Of a stretch of 64,000 nt of DNA, positions 51,860 to 60,990 are shown in pieces (positions within the stretch are counted from its first letter, which is position 1; each line of letters begins with the position of its first letter). The translations under genes and the position numbers were made by a program. The notes under the pieces are model-generated. The model saw nothing but the letters and a program-made list of their open reading frames with translations, searched no databases and was not told the origin of the DNA. Where the stretch lies: NCBI GenBank assembly GCA_965263365.1, contig OZ253672.1, positions 1,736,001 through 1,800,000 on the forward strand. Direction: 5' to 3'. This DNA is from CANMUM01 sp965263365. GTDB lineage: Bacteria > Pseudomonadota > Alphaproteobacteria > Rhodobacterales > Rhodobacteraceae.

Positions 51860-53368
51860 TTAAATTTTCCACGCAATAATTCCTAAAAATGTCACTGCAA
51901 CCCATATTAGTATTGAATTTAAACTTCGTTTTGGTTGCTTTGTCTCTTGAAGAGCTTTTCGCTTTGAAGCCTCGATAAAATTCGGCAAATAAGGACCCAA
52001 AGTTATTAATGCAGAGACTATTTCTTCTAAATCTTCCTTAAAAGCCTTCAGGCCTAAGTTGCCTCTAATGTAACTTTCAACCGTGCCGCGGGCCGCCTCC
52101 CAGATATTTAGTTCGGGAGCAATGCTCCTCGCGACGCCCTCGACCACCACCATTGTTCGCTGTAGAAGAATCAATTCCGTGCGCGTTTCCATTCCGAACT
52201 GCTCTGTAATTTCAAATAAGTGAGAAAGCAGTCCAGCCATTGAGATATGGTCAGCGCCTTGACCAAAAATTGGCTCACCAACAGATCTCAATGCTTGTGC
52301 AAAATCATCTTTATTTTGATCATGAGGAACATAACCTGCATCAAAATGGACTTGCGCCACCTTTTGGTAGTCCCGATTTAAAAACCCGTACAATATTTGC
52401 GCGTAAACCCGACGAGTTTTTCTATCGATTCGTCCCATTATACCAAAATCAAGGGCGCCCAATTTTCCCCCATCCAAATATTTTAGATTGCCTTGATGCA
52501 TATCTCCATGAAAGAGGCCATCCCGGAGAGCTTGTTGCAAAAAACTGTTTAAAATTAAGCTCGCAAATTCATTCGGATTCATGTCGGTTTGATGAAACTG
52601 ATCCACACGCGTCAACGGCACACCTTCGAGCCAAGTCGTTGTTAACACTCTACGCGAACTATGCTTCCAAACGACTTCTGGTAAAATAAAGTCTTGGTCA
52701 CTTTTTGTATTCTCAGCATATTCACTTGCCACCGAAGCTTCCATACGCAAATCAAGTTCAGCTTCAACAACGCCTTGAAAATGTTCGACCACATCTCTCG
52801 GTTTTAGTCTCTTAGCGGCTGGAGCCAGTTTATCAACAAGCCAGGCACCCAAATGAAATGCATCTACATCACGCATAAATGCCCGCTCAATATTCGGACG
52901 CAAAACTTTGACCGCAACTTTTCTGCCATCATGCAAAATTGCTGGATGAACTTGGGCAAGAGAAGCCGCCGCTACCGGCTCGTGCAACTCTTTAAAAAGA
53001 GTATCTAAGCTTTGCCCCAGTTCACTTTCAATAATCTGAATAGCTTTTTCCATTTGAAATGAGGGCAGGGAATCTTGTAGAATCGAAAGTTCTTGAGCAA
53101 TTTGGTCACCCACAATATCAGCGCGGGTCGACAACAATTGCCCAAACTTAATATATGCGGGCCCAAGCGCAGTAAGCGCACGCAACAAAGGAGGCTGTGT
53201 AGGGTCTCCCTTGTATCCTAAAAAACGAAACGGAAGTCCCAATATTCTTGCACAAATTCGAATTGACATTGGCGCATTCATCGCATCAAGCGCTAATTTC
53301 ATCGCGCCCGATCTTTCAAATGTCGCCCCCGTCCGAATCAATCGCCAAATATTATGGGGTCCACGCAT
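51860..53368 (-). CDS. ubiB: Ubiquinone biosynthesis atypical kinase/ATPase UbiB
   Basis: A 502-residue ABC1/UbiB protein required for coenzyme Q synthesis. The diagnostic N-terminal ALGPAYIKFGQLLSTRAD (KxGQ) is near residue 72, the Ala-rich loop is VAAASLAQVH, and the kinase-like core has VAVKVLRPNIE, FHGDMHQGN and LGALDFGIMG. A single C-terminal membrane helix (ILIWVAVTFLGIIAW) anchors it. It begins directly after the ubiE stop, forming a two-gene ubiquinone operon. Confidence 0.96.
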   Translation of the reverse strand: MRGPHNIWRLIRTGATFERSGAMKLALDAMNAPMSIRICARILGLPFRFLGYKGDPTQPPLLRALTALGPAYIKFGQLLSTRADIVGDQIAQELSILQDSLPSFQMEKAIQIIESELGQSLDTLFKELHEPVAAASLAQVHPAILHDGRKVAVKVLRPNIERAFMRDVDAFHLGAWLVDKLAPAAKRLKPRDVVEHFQGVVEAELDLRMEASVASEYAENTKSDQDFILPEVVWKHSSRRVLTTTWLEGVPLTRVDQFHQTDMNPNEFASLILNSFLQQALRDGLFHGDMHQGNLKYLDGGKLGALDFGIMGRIDRKTRRVYAQILYGFLNRDYQKVAQVHFDAGYVPHDQNKDDFAQALRSVGEPIFGQGADHISMAGLLSHLFEITEQFGMETRTELILLQRTMVVVEGVARSIAPELNIWEAARGTVESYIRGNLGLKAFKEDLEEIVSALITLGPYLPNFIEASKRKALQETKQPKRSLNSILIWVAVTFLGIIAWKI

Positions 53369-54133
53369 TTATATTTTCCACCCCGTGTGGATCGCCGCAA
53401 CGCCAAACGTCAAATTAGTGTAATCAACTCTAGAAAATCCGAAATCGCGCATCATAGCCGCTAATTTTTCTTGCGGAGGGTGGCGCCTAATGCTCTCAAC
53501 CAAATACTGGTAACTTTCGCGATCTTGGGCGATTATCTCCCCCATTTTTGGAATCACATTAAAACTGTACCGATCATAAAGCCACTGAATTTGAGCATTG
53601 GGAAGCTGACTAAACTCAAGAATCAAAATGCGCCCTCCAAATTTTAGAACGCGGTAAGCCTCTTCGAGTGCTTTTTCTATTTTTGTAACATTCCGAAGGC
53701 CAAAAGAGATTGTATAACGGTCAAAGCTCTGATCTGGAAAAGGTAATTCCATTGCATCACCTTGAACCCAATCGAGCTTTGATTCGAATTCTCTATTTTC
53801 AGGTCGTTTTTGCCCTTCATCTAGCATCGCTTGCGTCATATCACATACTGTTGCACGCGCACTCGGGCCCGCTGAATTCAAAAAACGAAATGCGATATCG
53901 CCGGTTCCTCCAGCTACATCAAGCAAATGCTGACCATCAGTTGGCGAGAGCATCTGCATGAAAGTATTTTTCCATATACGGTGAATGCCGCCCGACATGA
54001 CATCATTCATGAGGTCATACTTACTTGCAACCGAAGAAAACACCCCTTCCACTTTCTCAGCTTTTTGGTCTTCATTAATTGTTGAAAACCCAAAATGGGT
54101 TGTTTGATCGTCGTTTTGTTGGTTTGAATTCAT
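53369..54133 (-). CDS. ubiE: Demethylmenaquinone/2-methoxy-benzoquinol methyltransferase UbiE
   Basis: A 254-residue SAM methyltransferase. KYDLMNDVMSGGIHRIWK near residue 38, the SAM loop LLDVAGGTGDIAFRF near 66, and ISFGLRNVTKIEKALEE near 144 are UbiE hallmarks. The C-terminal TFGVAAIHTGWK matches alphaproteobacterial versions. Co-transcribed with ubiB. Confidence 0.97.
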   Translation of the reverse strand: MNSNQQNDDQTTHFGFSTINEDQKAEKVEGVFSSVASKYDLMNDVMSGGIHRIWKNTFMQMLSPTDGQHLLDVAGGTGDIAFRFLNSAGPSARATVCDMTQAMLDEGQKRPENREFESKLDWVQGDAMELPFPDQSFDRYTISFGLRNVTKIEKALEEAYRVLKFGGRILILEFSQLPNAQIQWLYDRYSFNVIPKMGEIIAQDRESYQYLVESIRRHPPQEKLAAMMRDFGFSRVDYTNLTFGVAAIHTGWKI

Positions 54134-54276
54134 CGTGACCTCTTTCGTGATGTTTTATGAGTTCAAACGCGCAAACTCAAGCCATTGTGAGAGTTTAAAG
54201 AACTAATCTTTTAAATAATTGCAATTTAAAATTTTTACCCCTTAATAATGATCAAACATTAGTCTAAGGAATAGTA

Positions 54277-54888
54277 ATGAATATTCAACTGTACCAAAAT
54301 GATTTACCTGATGAATTTGAAGCGGGAAATTCAATCGCAATAGATACGGAAACAATGGGCCTAAATCCCTTTCGAGACCGACTTTGTCTCGTTCAAATTT
54401 CGACAGGCGATGACAATGCTCATCTCATTCAAATTTCAAAAAATCAAAAAACAGCACCAAACCTTTCAAAAATACTTGCAAACCCAAATATCTTAAAGAT
54501 TTTTCACTTCGGTCGATTTGATATCGCAGCACTTGCTCATAGATTTGGAGTATTGGCGAAACCTGTATATTGCACGAAAATCGCATCAAAGCTAGTTCGC
54601 ACCTATACGGATCGTCATGGCCTTTCCAGTTTGACCTCTCAACTCTTGAATATCGAGATTTCCAAACAACAACAAAGTTCAGATTGGGGCGCCGAGGTTC
54701 TTACCAGCGAGCAGCAAAACTACGCCGCTTCTGATGTGCTTTACTTGCACAAACTTATGGAAGAACTTAATCTAAGACTTGAAAGAGAACAACGGATGGA
54801 TCTAGCGAACGCGTGTTTTGATTTTCTGCCGACACGAGCAAAGCTAGACCTTGAAGGCTGGCCAGAAATTGATATTTTTGCGCACTAA
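54277..54888 (+). CDS. rnd: Ribonuclease D-like 3'-5' exonuclease
   Basis: A 203-residue DEDDy exonuclease consisting of the catalytic domain only; HRDC domains of longer RNase D are absent. Exo I is AIDTETMGLNPFRDR, Exo II is IFHFGRFDIAAL and Exo III is NYAASDVLYLHKL with the Tyr and Asp. Short forms of this kind are common in alphaproteobacteria beside lptC. It precedes lptC by nine bases and likely heads the Lpt operon. Confidence 0.9.
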   Translation: MNIQLYQNDLPDEFEAGNSIAIDTETMGLNPFRDRLCLVQISTGDDNAHLIQISKNQKTAPNLSKILANPNILKIFHFGRFDIAALAHRFGVLAKPVYCTKIASKLVRTYTDRHGLSSLTSQLLNIEISKQQQSSDWGAEVLTSEQQNYAASDVLYLHKLMEELNLRLEREQRMDLANACFDFLPTRAKLDLEGWPEIDIFAH

Positions 54889-54897
54889 GGAAAAACT

Positions 54898-55512
54898 TTG
54901 AATTACTCGACAGCAATTGGCTTAATAAAAGTTACACTCCCACTATTCGGAGTCTTAGGTGTCATTGCTGCATTGGTTTGGGACTATGAACCTAACAAAG
55001 ATGTTTCTGAACAATTTAGTGAAAATGATAAAGAATTTGCAAGTGCTGAGTTAAGTGCATCCGCCCCTGAAGTTAATATTGAAGATGACGAAGGTGATCA
55101 GTTTCGGATTCGCGCCAATGAAGTCATCGCAGATGACATCGAAAGCAATAAAGTCGGCGGAGAAGAAATAGGATTAAGTGCAATAATAGACGGAAAAGAA
55201 TGGTCCATTAGTGCCGAAAAGGGTTCAGCTGATAGAGAAAGTAAAAATTTTATTTTCACACAAAACGTCGAAGCAGTACTTGAAGATAATTTTACTTTAA
55301 AAACAGAAGAGCTACAGGCAAATATAGAAAATAAAACTCTACGTAGTCCTGCAAGATCACTTATTGAAAGTGATAAAATATCGGTGAGTGGAGATGAGTT
55401 TACACTGACTGGTGAAGAGGGTGAACGTGTGCTAACACTAAACGGAGATGTACAAGGAGAGTTGTATGAACAAATCAAATTGCCTTCAAGTACTGAGCCA
55501 ACTCATGAGTAA
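54898..55512 (+). CDS. lptC: LPS export protein LptC
   Basis: A 204-residue protein with one N-terminal membrane helix (VTLPLFGVLGVIAALVW) and a periplasmic beta-jellyroll region typical of LptC, such as FRIRANEVIADD and SAEKGSADRESKNFIFTQNV. It starts at TTG 54898, after an AAGGA site. LptC passes lipopolysaccharide from LptBFG to LptA. It overlaps lptA by 47 bases when lptA is started at 55466. Confidence 0.88.
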   Translation: MNYSTAIGLIKVTLPLFGVLGVIAALVWDYEPNKDVSEQFSENDKEFASAELSASAPEVNIEDDEGDQFRIRANEVIADDIESNKVGGEEIGLSAIIDGKEWSISAEKGSADRESKNFIFTQNVEAVLEDNFTLKTEELQANIENKTLRSPARSLIESDKISVSGDEFTLTGEEGERVLTLNGDVQGELYEQIKLPSSTEPTHE

Positions 55513-55960
55513 GTTTGGAGTTGTCGCCATTTTGATTATAGCATCAACTTCTTTGCTGTCTGCTCAAGAAACTAGAACTGCTCAATTTAGCGCAAACGAA
55601 ATGATCATTTATGAAAAAGAAGGACGAAATGTTCTCAGCGGCAATGCACAAATTATTCGCGAAGACCTGACGTTAAATGCAGAAAATATTGAAACCTTTT
55701 CAACTGAAGATGAAAACGGTGAACAAACTCTCTCCAAACTGATCGCAAATGGAAATGTAGTCGCAAAAACTGCAAATCAGCGCATCGAATCTAACTCGTT
55801 AACCTACGACTTAATTGCAGATATTGCTTATTTCGAAGGCAATGTTAAAATTTCTCAAGGAGGAAACCTTGTGGAAGGTGAAAAGGTCGAAATGAACATT
55901 AAAACAGGTATTTATCGTGTTATTGGCCCCATCAGCGGAACAATTAAAGGCAGTTTTTGA
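55466..55960 (+). CDS. lptA: LPS transport periplasmic protein LptA
   Basis: A 164-residue secreted protein: signal peptide ending near ...STSLLSA, then the OstA/LptA repeats (TAQFSANEMIIYEKEGRNVLS, LTLNAENIETF, KLIANGNVVAKT and VEGEKVEMNIKTG). It forms the periplasmic bridge for lipopolysaccharide. The ATG at 55466 has an AAGGAG site six bases before it. It lies within the 3' end of lptC and its stop overlaps the lptB start. Confidence 0.9.
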   Translation: MNKSNCLQVLSQLMSKFGVVAILIIASTSLLSAQETRTAQFSANEMIIYEKEGRNVLSGNAQIIREDLTLNAENIETFSTEDENGEQTLSKLIANGNVVAKTANQRIESNSLTYDLIADIAYFEGNVKISQGGNLVEGEKVEMNIKTGIYRVIGPISGTIKGSF

Positions 55961-56685
55961 TGAGTAATGGCCTATACGTTAATAGAATACAGAAGTCTTA
56001 CAAAAAACGACCTGTCCTGCGAGATGTAAGTCTAGAAGTACATCGGGGAGAAATCGTCGCACTTTTGGGTCCGAACGGTGCTGGGAAAACCACCTGTTTT
56101 TACACAATTGCAGGACTTGTGCTCGCCGACAAGGGGGAAGTTACGATTGACGGGCAAAATGTGTCTCGCATGCCAATGTTTAGAAGAGTTAAGTTTGGGC
56201 TCGGATATCTCCCACAAGAACCTTCAATCTTCAGAGGCCTAACCGTTGAACAAAATATCAATGCGATATTAGAAATTCAGTACAAAGACAAAATAACACG
56301 AGAAGAAAGACTAGAAGAACTCCTTTCCGACTTCTCAATCGAGCACTTACGTCGCGCATTATCACCAGCGTTATCAGGTGGCGAACGCAGAAGACTTGAA
56401 ATCGCGCGCGCACTTGCATCGGACCCAAAATACATACTTTTAGATGAGCCATTCGCAGGTGTCGATCCAATTGCGATTGATGATATTCGAAAACTTGTAA
56501 GACAGCTCGTTGAAAAAGACATTGGCGTTGTGATCACTGACCACAATGTGCGAGATACGCTTGAAATTGTTGACCGAGCCTATATTCTTTTTGACGGCAA
56601 AATGTTAATGTCAGGGACTCCAGACGAAGTCGTTAATAATCCTGATGTTAAACGTGTTTATCTTGGCCACACGTTTGACAATTGA
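55960..56685 (+). CDS. lptB: LPS export ABC transporter ATPase LptB
   Basis: A 241-residue ATPase. Walker A is LLGPNGAGKTTCFY near residue 36, followed by the Q-loop FGLGYLPQEPSIF, signature LSGGERRRLEIARAL, Walker B YILLDEPFAGVDP and switch ITDHNVRDTL. The ATG overlaps the lptA stop (TGATG). It powers extraction of lipopolysaccharide from the inner membrane. Confidence 0.97.
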   Translation: MSNGLYVNRIQKSYKKRPVLRDVSLEVHRGEIVALLGPNGAGKTTCFYTIAGLVLADKGEVTIDGQNVSRMPMFRRVKFGLGYLPQEPSIFRGLTVEQNINAILEIQYKDKITREERLEELLSDFSIEHLRRALSPALSGGERRRLEIARALASDPKYILLDEPFAGVDPIAIDDIRKLVRQLVEKDIGVVITDHNVRDTLEIVDRAYILFDGKMLMSGTPDEVVNNPDVKRVYLGHTFDN

Positions 56686-56813
56686 ACTCCGCTCGAATTT
56701 GTAAAAATAAATTTCTCTTTTTTGTTGAACCGGTAGCTTAATCGAAATATTCTTATATGTAGGGTGGTTAAATCACTCGTTTTTTAAAAGAACAATAATA
56801 AAGGAGCGACTAC

Positions 56814-57383
56814 ATGGATATTCAACTCAGTGGAAAGCACATTGATTTAGGCGAAGCACTCTCAAATCATGTCAAAGATAGTATTGAAGAAAGTGTCACA
56901 AAATACTCAGCCAATCCAGTAAGCGCCCAAATTGTATTTTCAAAAGATGGATTCGAATATCGGTGCGATGTAACCGCGCATTTATCTACCGGCCTTACAG
57001 CTAAAGCAAAAGGTCGGGCAAATGAAATTTATGCTGCGGCTGACGACGCGGTCGATCGAATTGAAAAACAGCTAAGACGTTACAAAAGGCGCTTAAAAAA
57101 CCATCACAACGAAAAAAACACACCTTTTGAGGCTTTCGCTGAAAAAACTTATATTGTAGAAGCTCCTACAGATGATTCGAGTAATGATATAGCGGACAAT
57201 CCGATTATTATTGCAGAAAATGAAATGAGCGTTTTGTCCTTGTCCGTAGGTGACGCAGTTATGCAAATGGAGTTAGCGGAAGAGTCGATGCTTGTCTTTA
57301 GAAACGTGTCACACGGAGGTGTAAACGTAGTCTATAGACGCCAAGACGGAAATATTGGTTGGATCGACCCCCGCCGAAATTAA
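56814..57383 (+). CDS. hpf: Ribosome hibernation promoting factor, long form
   Basis: A 189-residue long HPF. The N-terminal YfiA-like domain (residues 1-105; MDIQLSGKHIDLGEAL and AADDAVDRIEKQLRRYKRRL) blocks the ribosome, and the C-terminal dimerisation domain (SVGDAVMQMELAEESMLVF, then VNVVYRRQDGNIGWIDP) drives 100S formation. A GGAG site precedes the start. It lies 128 bp after lptB with no rpoN between. Confidence 0.95.
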   Translation: MDIQLSGKHIDLGEALSNHVKDSIEESVTKYSANPVSAQIVFSKDGFEYRCDVTAHLSTGLTAKAKGRANEIYAAADDAVDRIEKQLRRYKRRLKNHHNEKNTPFEAFAEKTYIVEAPTDDSSNDIADNPIIIAENEMSVLSLSVGDAVMQMELAEESMLVFRNVSHGGVNVVYRRQDGNIGWIDPRRN

Positions 57384-57398
57384 TATCAGGAGTAAATC

Positions 57399-57863
57399 TT
57401 GCAGATGGAATCAATATTATCTCAAGAGGCCGTGCTGGTTACGTCAAAGGTAACCAGCAAAAAGAGACTGTTAAGAGAAATCGCCGAAAAAGCGAGCGAA
57501 CTTTACAATGTCGATTGCGATAAATTACAAAATGCTTTGCAAGAGCGCGAAGACCTTGGCCCAACTGGCATGGGAAACGGTTTTGCAATTCCTCATGCCC
57601 GAATTGAAGAAATTGAAAAAGTCTGCGGACTATTCGTAAAATTAGAGGAACCGATTGATTTTGATGCGAATGATCAAAAACCGGTTGATCTATTCTTTGT
57701 TCTTTTTGCGCCTAAAAATTCAGGTGCGGATCATCTAAAAGCGCTCGCTCGGGTTTCTCGCGTAATGAGAGATGAAACCATTCGCAAAAATTTGCGCTCT
57801 ACAGATGATATAACTGCAATTTATCTATTGATTTCACAGTCAATCGACGAAGTCGCGGCCTAA
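57399..57863 (+). CDS. ptsN: Nitrogen PTS EIIA component PtsN
   Basis: A 154-residue EIIA(Ntr). The phospho-His is in GMGNGFAIPHARIEEI near residue 69. The TTG at 57399 has an AGGAG site six bases before it; an ATG two codons later is further than ideal. PtsN adjusts potassium and nitrogen regulation. It follows hpf by 15 bases and converges with the sulfotransferase gene with a four-base overlap. Confidence 0.93.
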   Translation: MQMESILSQEAVLVTSKVTSKKRLLREIAEKASELYNVDCDKLQNALQEREDLGPTGMGNGFAIPHARIEEIEKVCGLFVKLEEPIDFDANDQKPVDLFFVLFAPKNSGADHLKALARVSRVMRDETIRKNLRSTDDITAIYLLISQSIDEVAA

Positions 57864-59314
57864 TATTTAGGGACAGAATCGAATAAAAATTGATCGTAGT
57901 CTTCTCGAAAACATTCGTAAAGGACGTGCGCTGTGTTGTTATAAATAAAACGATTGGCGTCAAATGGTTCAGAAACCTTCAATGAATCAACATTCATAGC
58001 TGAATATATTTCGTTTGAATGGATTTTAGTCGCGACTTCTTTTTGCCCGGCGCCCTCCACCCAAACTGTGACATCTAAATGAGAACGCATATTCTCAATT
58101 AAGAGGGCTTGTGGCCAACATTCTGGGCTATTGATCGCATTTGTAAAAACCCATAATTCATTTCGAAGCACTCTACAAAATAATTTAAAGCACTTTCTTA
58201 CCTGAGCGATCTCCCAGTTTTCAATCGGAAGTTGGTTTTCAATATTCTTTGAAATTACAGGATACTTAGCAACGCCCCCCAAACTCTCATTTACTATATG
58301 CAAAAATTTTCCTTGAAAATGATCTCGATTTTCAAAAAACTGGGCAAACATCGCCAAATACGCGCGTTTCGCTGGATGAATTACCCAGCTCACAATTTTT
58401 CGCTCTGCTGAACTACTTTGCCATTCTTTTAAATCTGGAATGTCAACGCGCTTAGGCTCAACACTAAATCTGCTAGCTACACGCTGCACGATTTCTTTCT
58501 CACCCGTATGCGGAACCGGTAAATAAGCGATATCTAGCGTATCAAATATATATGCTTTCTCAATTGCCGGCGCATGCGTTTCATTAGACACGTCAGTATG
58601 TTTTTCGCACTCACGATCTGAACTCAATGCTAACAAAACTTGAGGATTCAAAATCTGCGTTTTCTTGTTACCACCTTGCTGTTTATCCGTTGATACAAAA
58701 AAATACTTAAAAGGTGGATCCAAATTTGCCGTTGAGATTATTTTGTTCAGTGCTTCTAGCGATTTGACCTCTTGATAGTCAATTTTCAAAAATTTCTGTT
58801 GCGTCTCATCCAAGACGCTAAGTGTTTCACTATAGAATTTGTTCGCACGTTTTGAAAAATCTTGAAATTCATCGATTGCAAATTCGACCTTCGCAAATAA
58901 TGACTTTTCACTCCTTGCAAGTCGCCATTGATCCGTAAGCTCAGCCTGCTTTAGTGAGACAAAGCTATCAAAAAAAGATCTTTTTAAAACTACTTTAAGT
59001 ATAGTCGGATCACGCACAATTTTATCAATAGCCGACTGCTCATGATCCTCAAAAATACGGAATACTGGCAAGTTAGGTTTCGCTGAATTTTTCACAAATG
59101 TGAGTAGATCATCGTATCTTTCTGCCCTATTTTGCGTGTTAATTCCGCGATATTCACTCCAATTTGGTCGACCGACAAAGTTATTGTTAAAAAGCTCTCC
59201 GAAAATCGAAATTTTCGGGTGTTGTGACAAAATTCTTTCGAGAAGATTTGAGCCAGTTCGCATCATACCGAATATGGCAATCATTTCAATTTTATCACTG
59301 TGAAGCTGATTCAT
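57860..59314 (-). CDS. Two-part sulfotransferase-like protein
   Basis: A 484-residue protein. The N-terminus has the PAPS-binding loop of sulfotransferases, IFGMMRTGSNLLERILSQHP (residues ~14-33), and a supporting FLKIDYQEVKSLEAL strand near 195. A second unit from about residue 260 starts with YIFDTLDIAYLPVPHTGEKEI, echoing the Sulfotransfer_2 opening with the P-loop weakened, and contains SPECWPQ and HVLYECFREDYDQF. It would add sulfate to surface polysaccharide. Its start overlaps the GT14 gene (ATGA). Confidence 0.7.
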   Translation of the reverse strand: MNQLHSDKIEMIAIFGMMRTGSNLLERILSQHPKISIFGELFNNNFVGRPNWSEYRGINTQNRAERYDDLLTFVKNSAKPNLPVFRIFEDHEQSAIDKIVRDPTILKVVLKRSFFDSFVSLKQAELTDQWRLARSEKSLFAKVEFAIDEFQDFSKRANKFYSETLSVLDETQQKFLKIDYQEVKSLEALNKIISTANLDPPFKYFFVSTDKQQGGNKKTQILNPQVLLALSSDRECEKHTDVSNETHAPAIEKAYIFDTLDIAYLPVPHTGEKEIVQRVASRFSVEPKRVDIPDLKEWQSSSAERKIVSWVIHPAKRAYLAMFAQFFENRDHFQGKFLHIVNESLGGVAKYPVISKNIENQLPIENWEIAQVRKCFKLFCRVLRNELWVFTNAINSPECWPQALLIENMRSHLDVTVWVEGAGQKEVATKIHSNEIYSAMNVDSLKVSEPFDANRFIYNNTAHVLYECFREDYDQFLFDSVPKY

Positions 59315-60990
59315 GAAACGCGCGTACCATTCGCAACAAAGGGAATAATATTATTCGTTCGTGCACTAGAAATAAAATGATCCAATCGATATTTTTGAAA
59401 CGCATCTTCTCCAATATCGTCGCGTAGAATTTCGAGTTGGCTAGAGTCTAGCGTTAAGTTGAACTTAGTGCCTTTTTTTAAAAAAGGAATTTCAGAGTAT
59501 ACTTTCAAATCAGATTCCAAAAGCTCCCCTACCGACTTTTCCCATACGATTGGAATTCTGAGATCAATTTCAATTTCTCTAAATAACTTGGTTTCTTGTC
59601 TACAAAGCGCACAAGCAACGGATTTTCTGACTTTCTCAGAAGCAAATTTTCGATTCAAAAAATTGGGAATCCACCCTCCCCATAACCAATAGATCTTAGC
59701 CATCGAATCGCAATCGATCGACTTTAGTACTGAAGTTTTTTGAGAAAAAGTAGCCGCATAAACTAGCTCCTTATTCGGAGTATGCCAAATTCTTTGCAAT
59801 AAAAATTGTCGCGGATTATAGTCTCTAATCGTTTGATTATCACGGATCATACCTGCTTTATGTGCTTTGGCATGACCAAAAAATTGTCTCTTAAAAAGTT
59901 GAGCTTCAAATTTATAATTCTTTGAATCGTGATTTTTCTCTACATATTTCTCGAAACCATACCATCCAAATAATACATGAAATTTGCGCGCGGCATTCTT
60001 ATTTCCCTTTATTCCTCCTAAGGTAAATTGAGAAACCAAACCCTGCTTCTTTTCAAATACACCACGACTAACCTCATCTAAACTTTCTTGGAATTTTTTT
60101 GACGCCATCGGATACACTAACCGTCGAGGGCGATATGCATTCAAAAAATATCTATAGAGTCCTTCTGAGCCCTGCCAGACTTTTCTTGCAAAAAAGTAGT
60201 CCAGTTTACTTAAAAACTCTCTATGATCATCATAAAATATGAATGGTTTTCCTGCAAAGTCGAAATTTGAGTATGTTGTAGAGGTGTTTATAATTCGGCC
60301 ACTAAGCAAACGGGCCATTGATTGAAAAAAGCTCTCGTCAGGTATCCAAGTTGTCTGAAAAAAACTGCAGAATTTTTCAAGCTCAGGACTGTTCAATATC
60401 TTGTCGATCGTTTTTGTAGACAAGCACCACCACTGTGAACCAAAGGCCACTTCTAGTCCAACAGGAGCCGTCCGCTTCACTCTAAGCAATCGTTGAATAC
60501 GCACGTTAAAGTCAAAACGGCGCCTTTGTGAACGCCAATAAAAGGGGTGGTATAAAGTAAACCTTTCTACATCCAGTCCATTGCGTACCCATTTTTTTTC
60601 TGCCGTCGAATAGTTTTCAATAAAATCCGTGGGATACGCGTGCAAAGCAAGTATATCTCTCATTTCTTCGGGAGAATTGAGAGGGAGACATGAGCCGCTT
60701 AGGTTAGCAATATACTTTAATTCCGGAAAATTTGATCGCAGTGCTTTTATTGAATTCAGCGTAGCCTGTACGATACTCCACGAACCCCAATGAACTTCAA
60801 TTGGCTCAACCAAGATTACATTAGGCAACCCCTGAAATGCATAATGCAACATTTCACGGTATGAATTTGATACTTTTTTATCCAGATGCACAGCTATTGG
60901 AGTTCCGTCTTCAGCCAAATATTGGATCGTCTGTCTAAGACGCACAATCTCATCATGAGCCAGAACCACAAATCCTAAACTATGACTCAC
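59311..60990 (-). CDS. GT14-type beta-1,6-N-acetylglucosaminyltransferase-like protein
   Basis: A 559-residue protein. The N-terminal ~280 residues fit the Core-2/I-branching family: LGFVVLAHDE, IAVHLDKKVSNSYRE, VHWGSWSIVQATLN, YIANLSGSCLPL, and FGSQWWCLSTKTI, with IPDESFFQSM near residue 255. The C-terminal half is a conserved but uncharacterised extension seen in Rhodobacterales homologues. Start is the GTG at 60990, behind a strong AGGAGG six bases upstream, and overlaps the preceding stop (GTGA). Likely builds a branched surface glycan. Confidence 0.8.
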   Translation of the reverse strand: MSHSLGFVVLAHDEIVRLRQTIQYLAEDGTPIAVHLDKKVSNSYREMLHYAFQGLPNVILVEPIEVHWGSWSIVQATLNSIKALRSNFPELKYIANLSGSCLPLNSPEEMRDILALHAYPTDFIENYSTAEKKWVRNGLDVERFTLYHPFYWRSQRRRFDFNVRIQRLLRVKRTAPVGLEVAFGSQWWCLSTKTIDKILNSPELEKFCSFFQTTWIPDESFFQSMARLLSGRIINTSTTYSNFDFAGKPFIFYDDHREFLSKLDYFFARKVWQGSEGLYRYFLNAYRPRRLVYPMASKKFQESLDEVSRGVFEKKQGLVSQFTLGGIKGNKNAARKFHVLFGWYGFEKYVEKNHDSKNYKFEAQLFKRQFFGHAKAHKAGMIRDNQTIRDYNPRQFLLQRIWHTPNKELVYAATFSQKTSVLKSIDCDSMAKIYWLWGGWIPNFLNRKFASEKVRKSVACALCRQETKLFREIEIDLRIPIVWEKSVGELLESDLKVYSEIPFLKKGTKFNLTLDSSQLEILRDDIGEDAFQKYRLDHFISSARTNNIIPFVANGTRVS

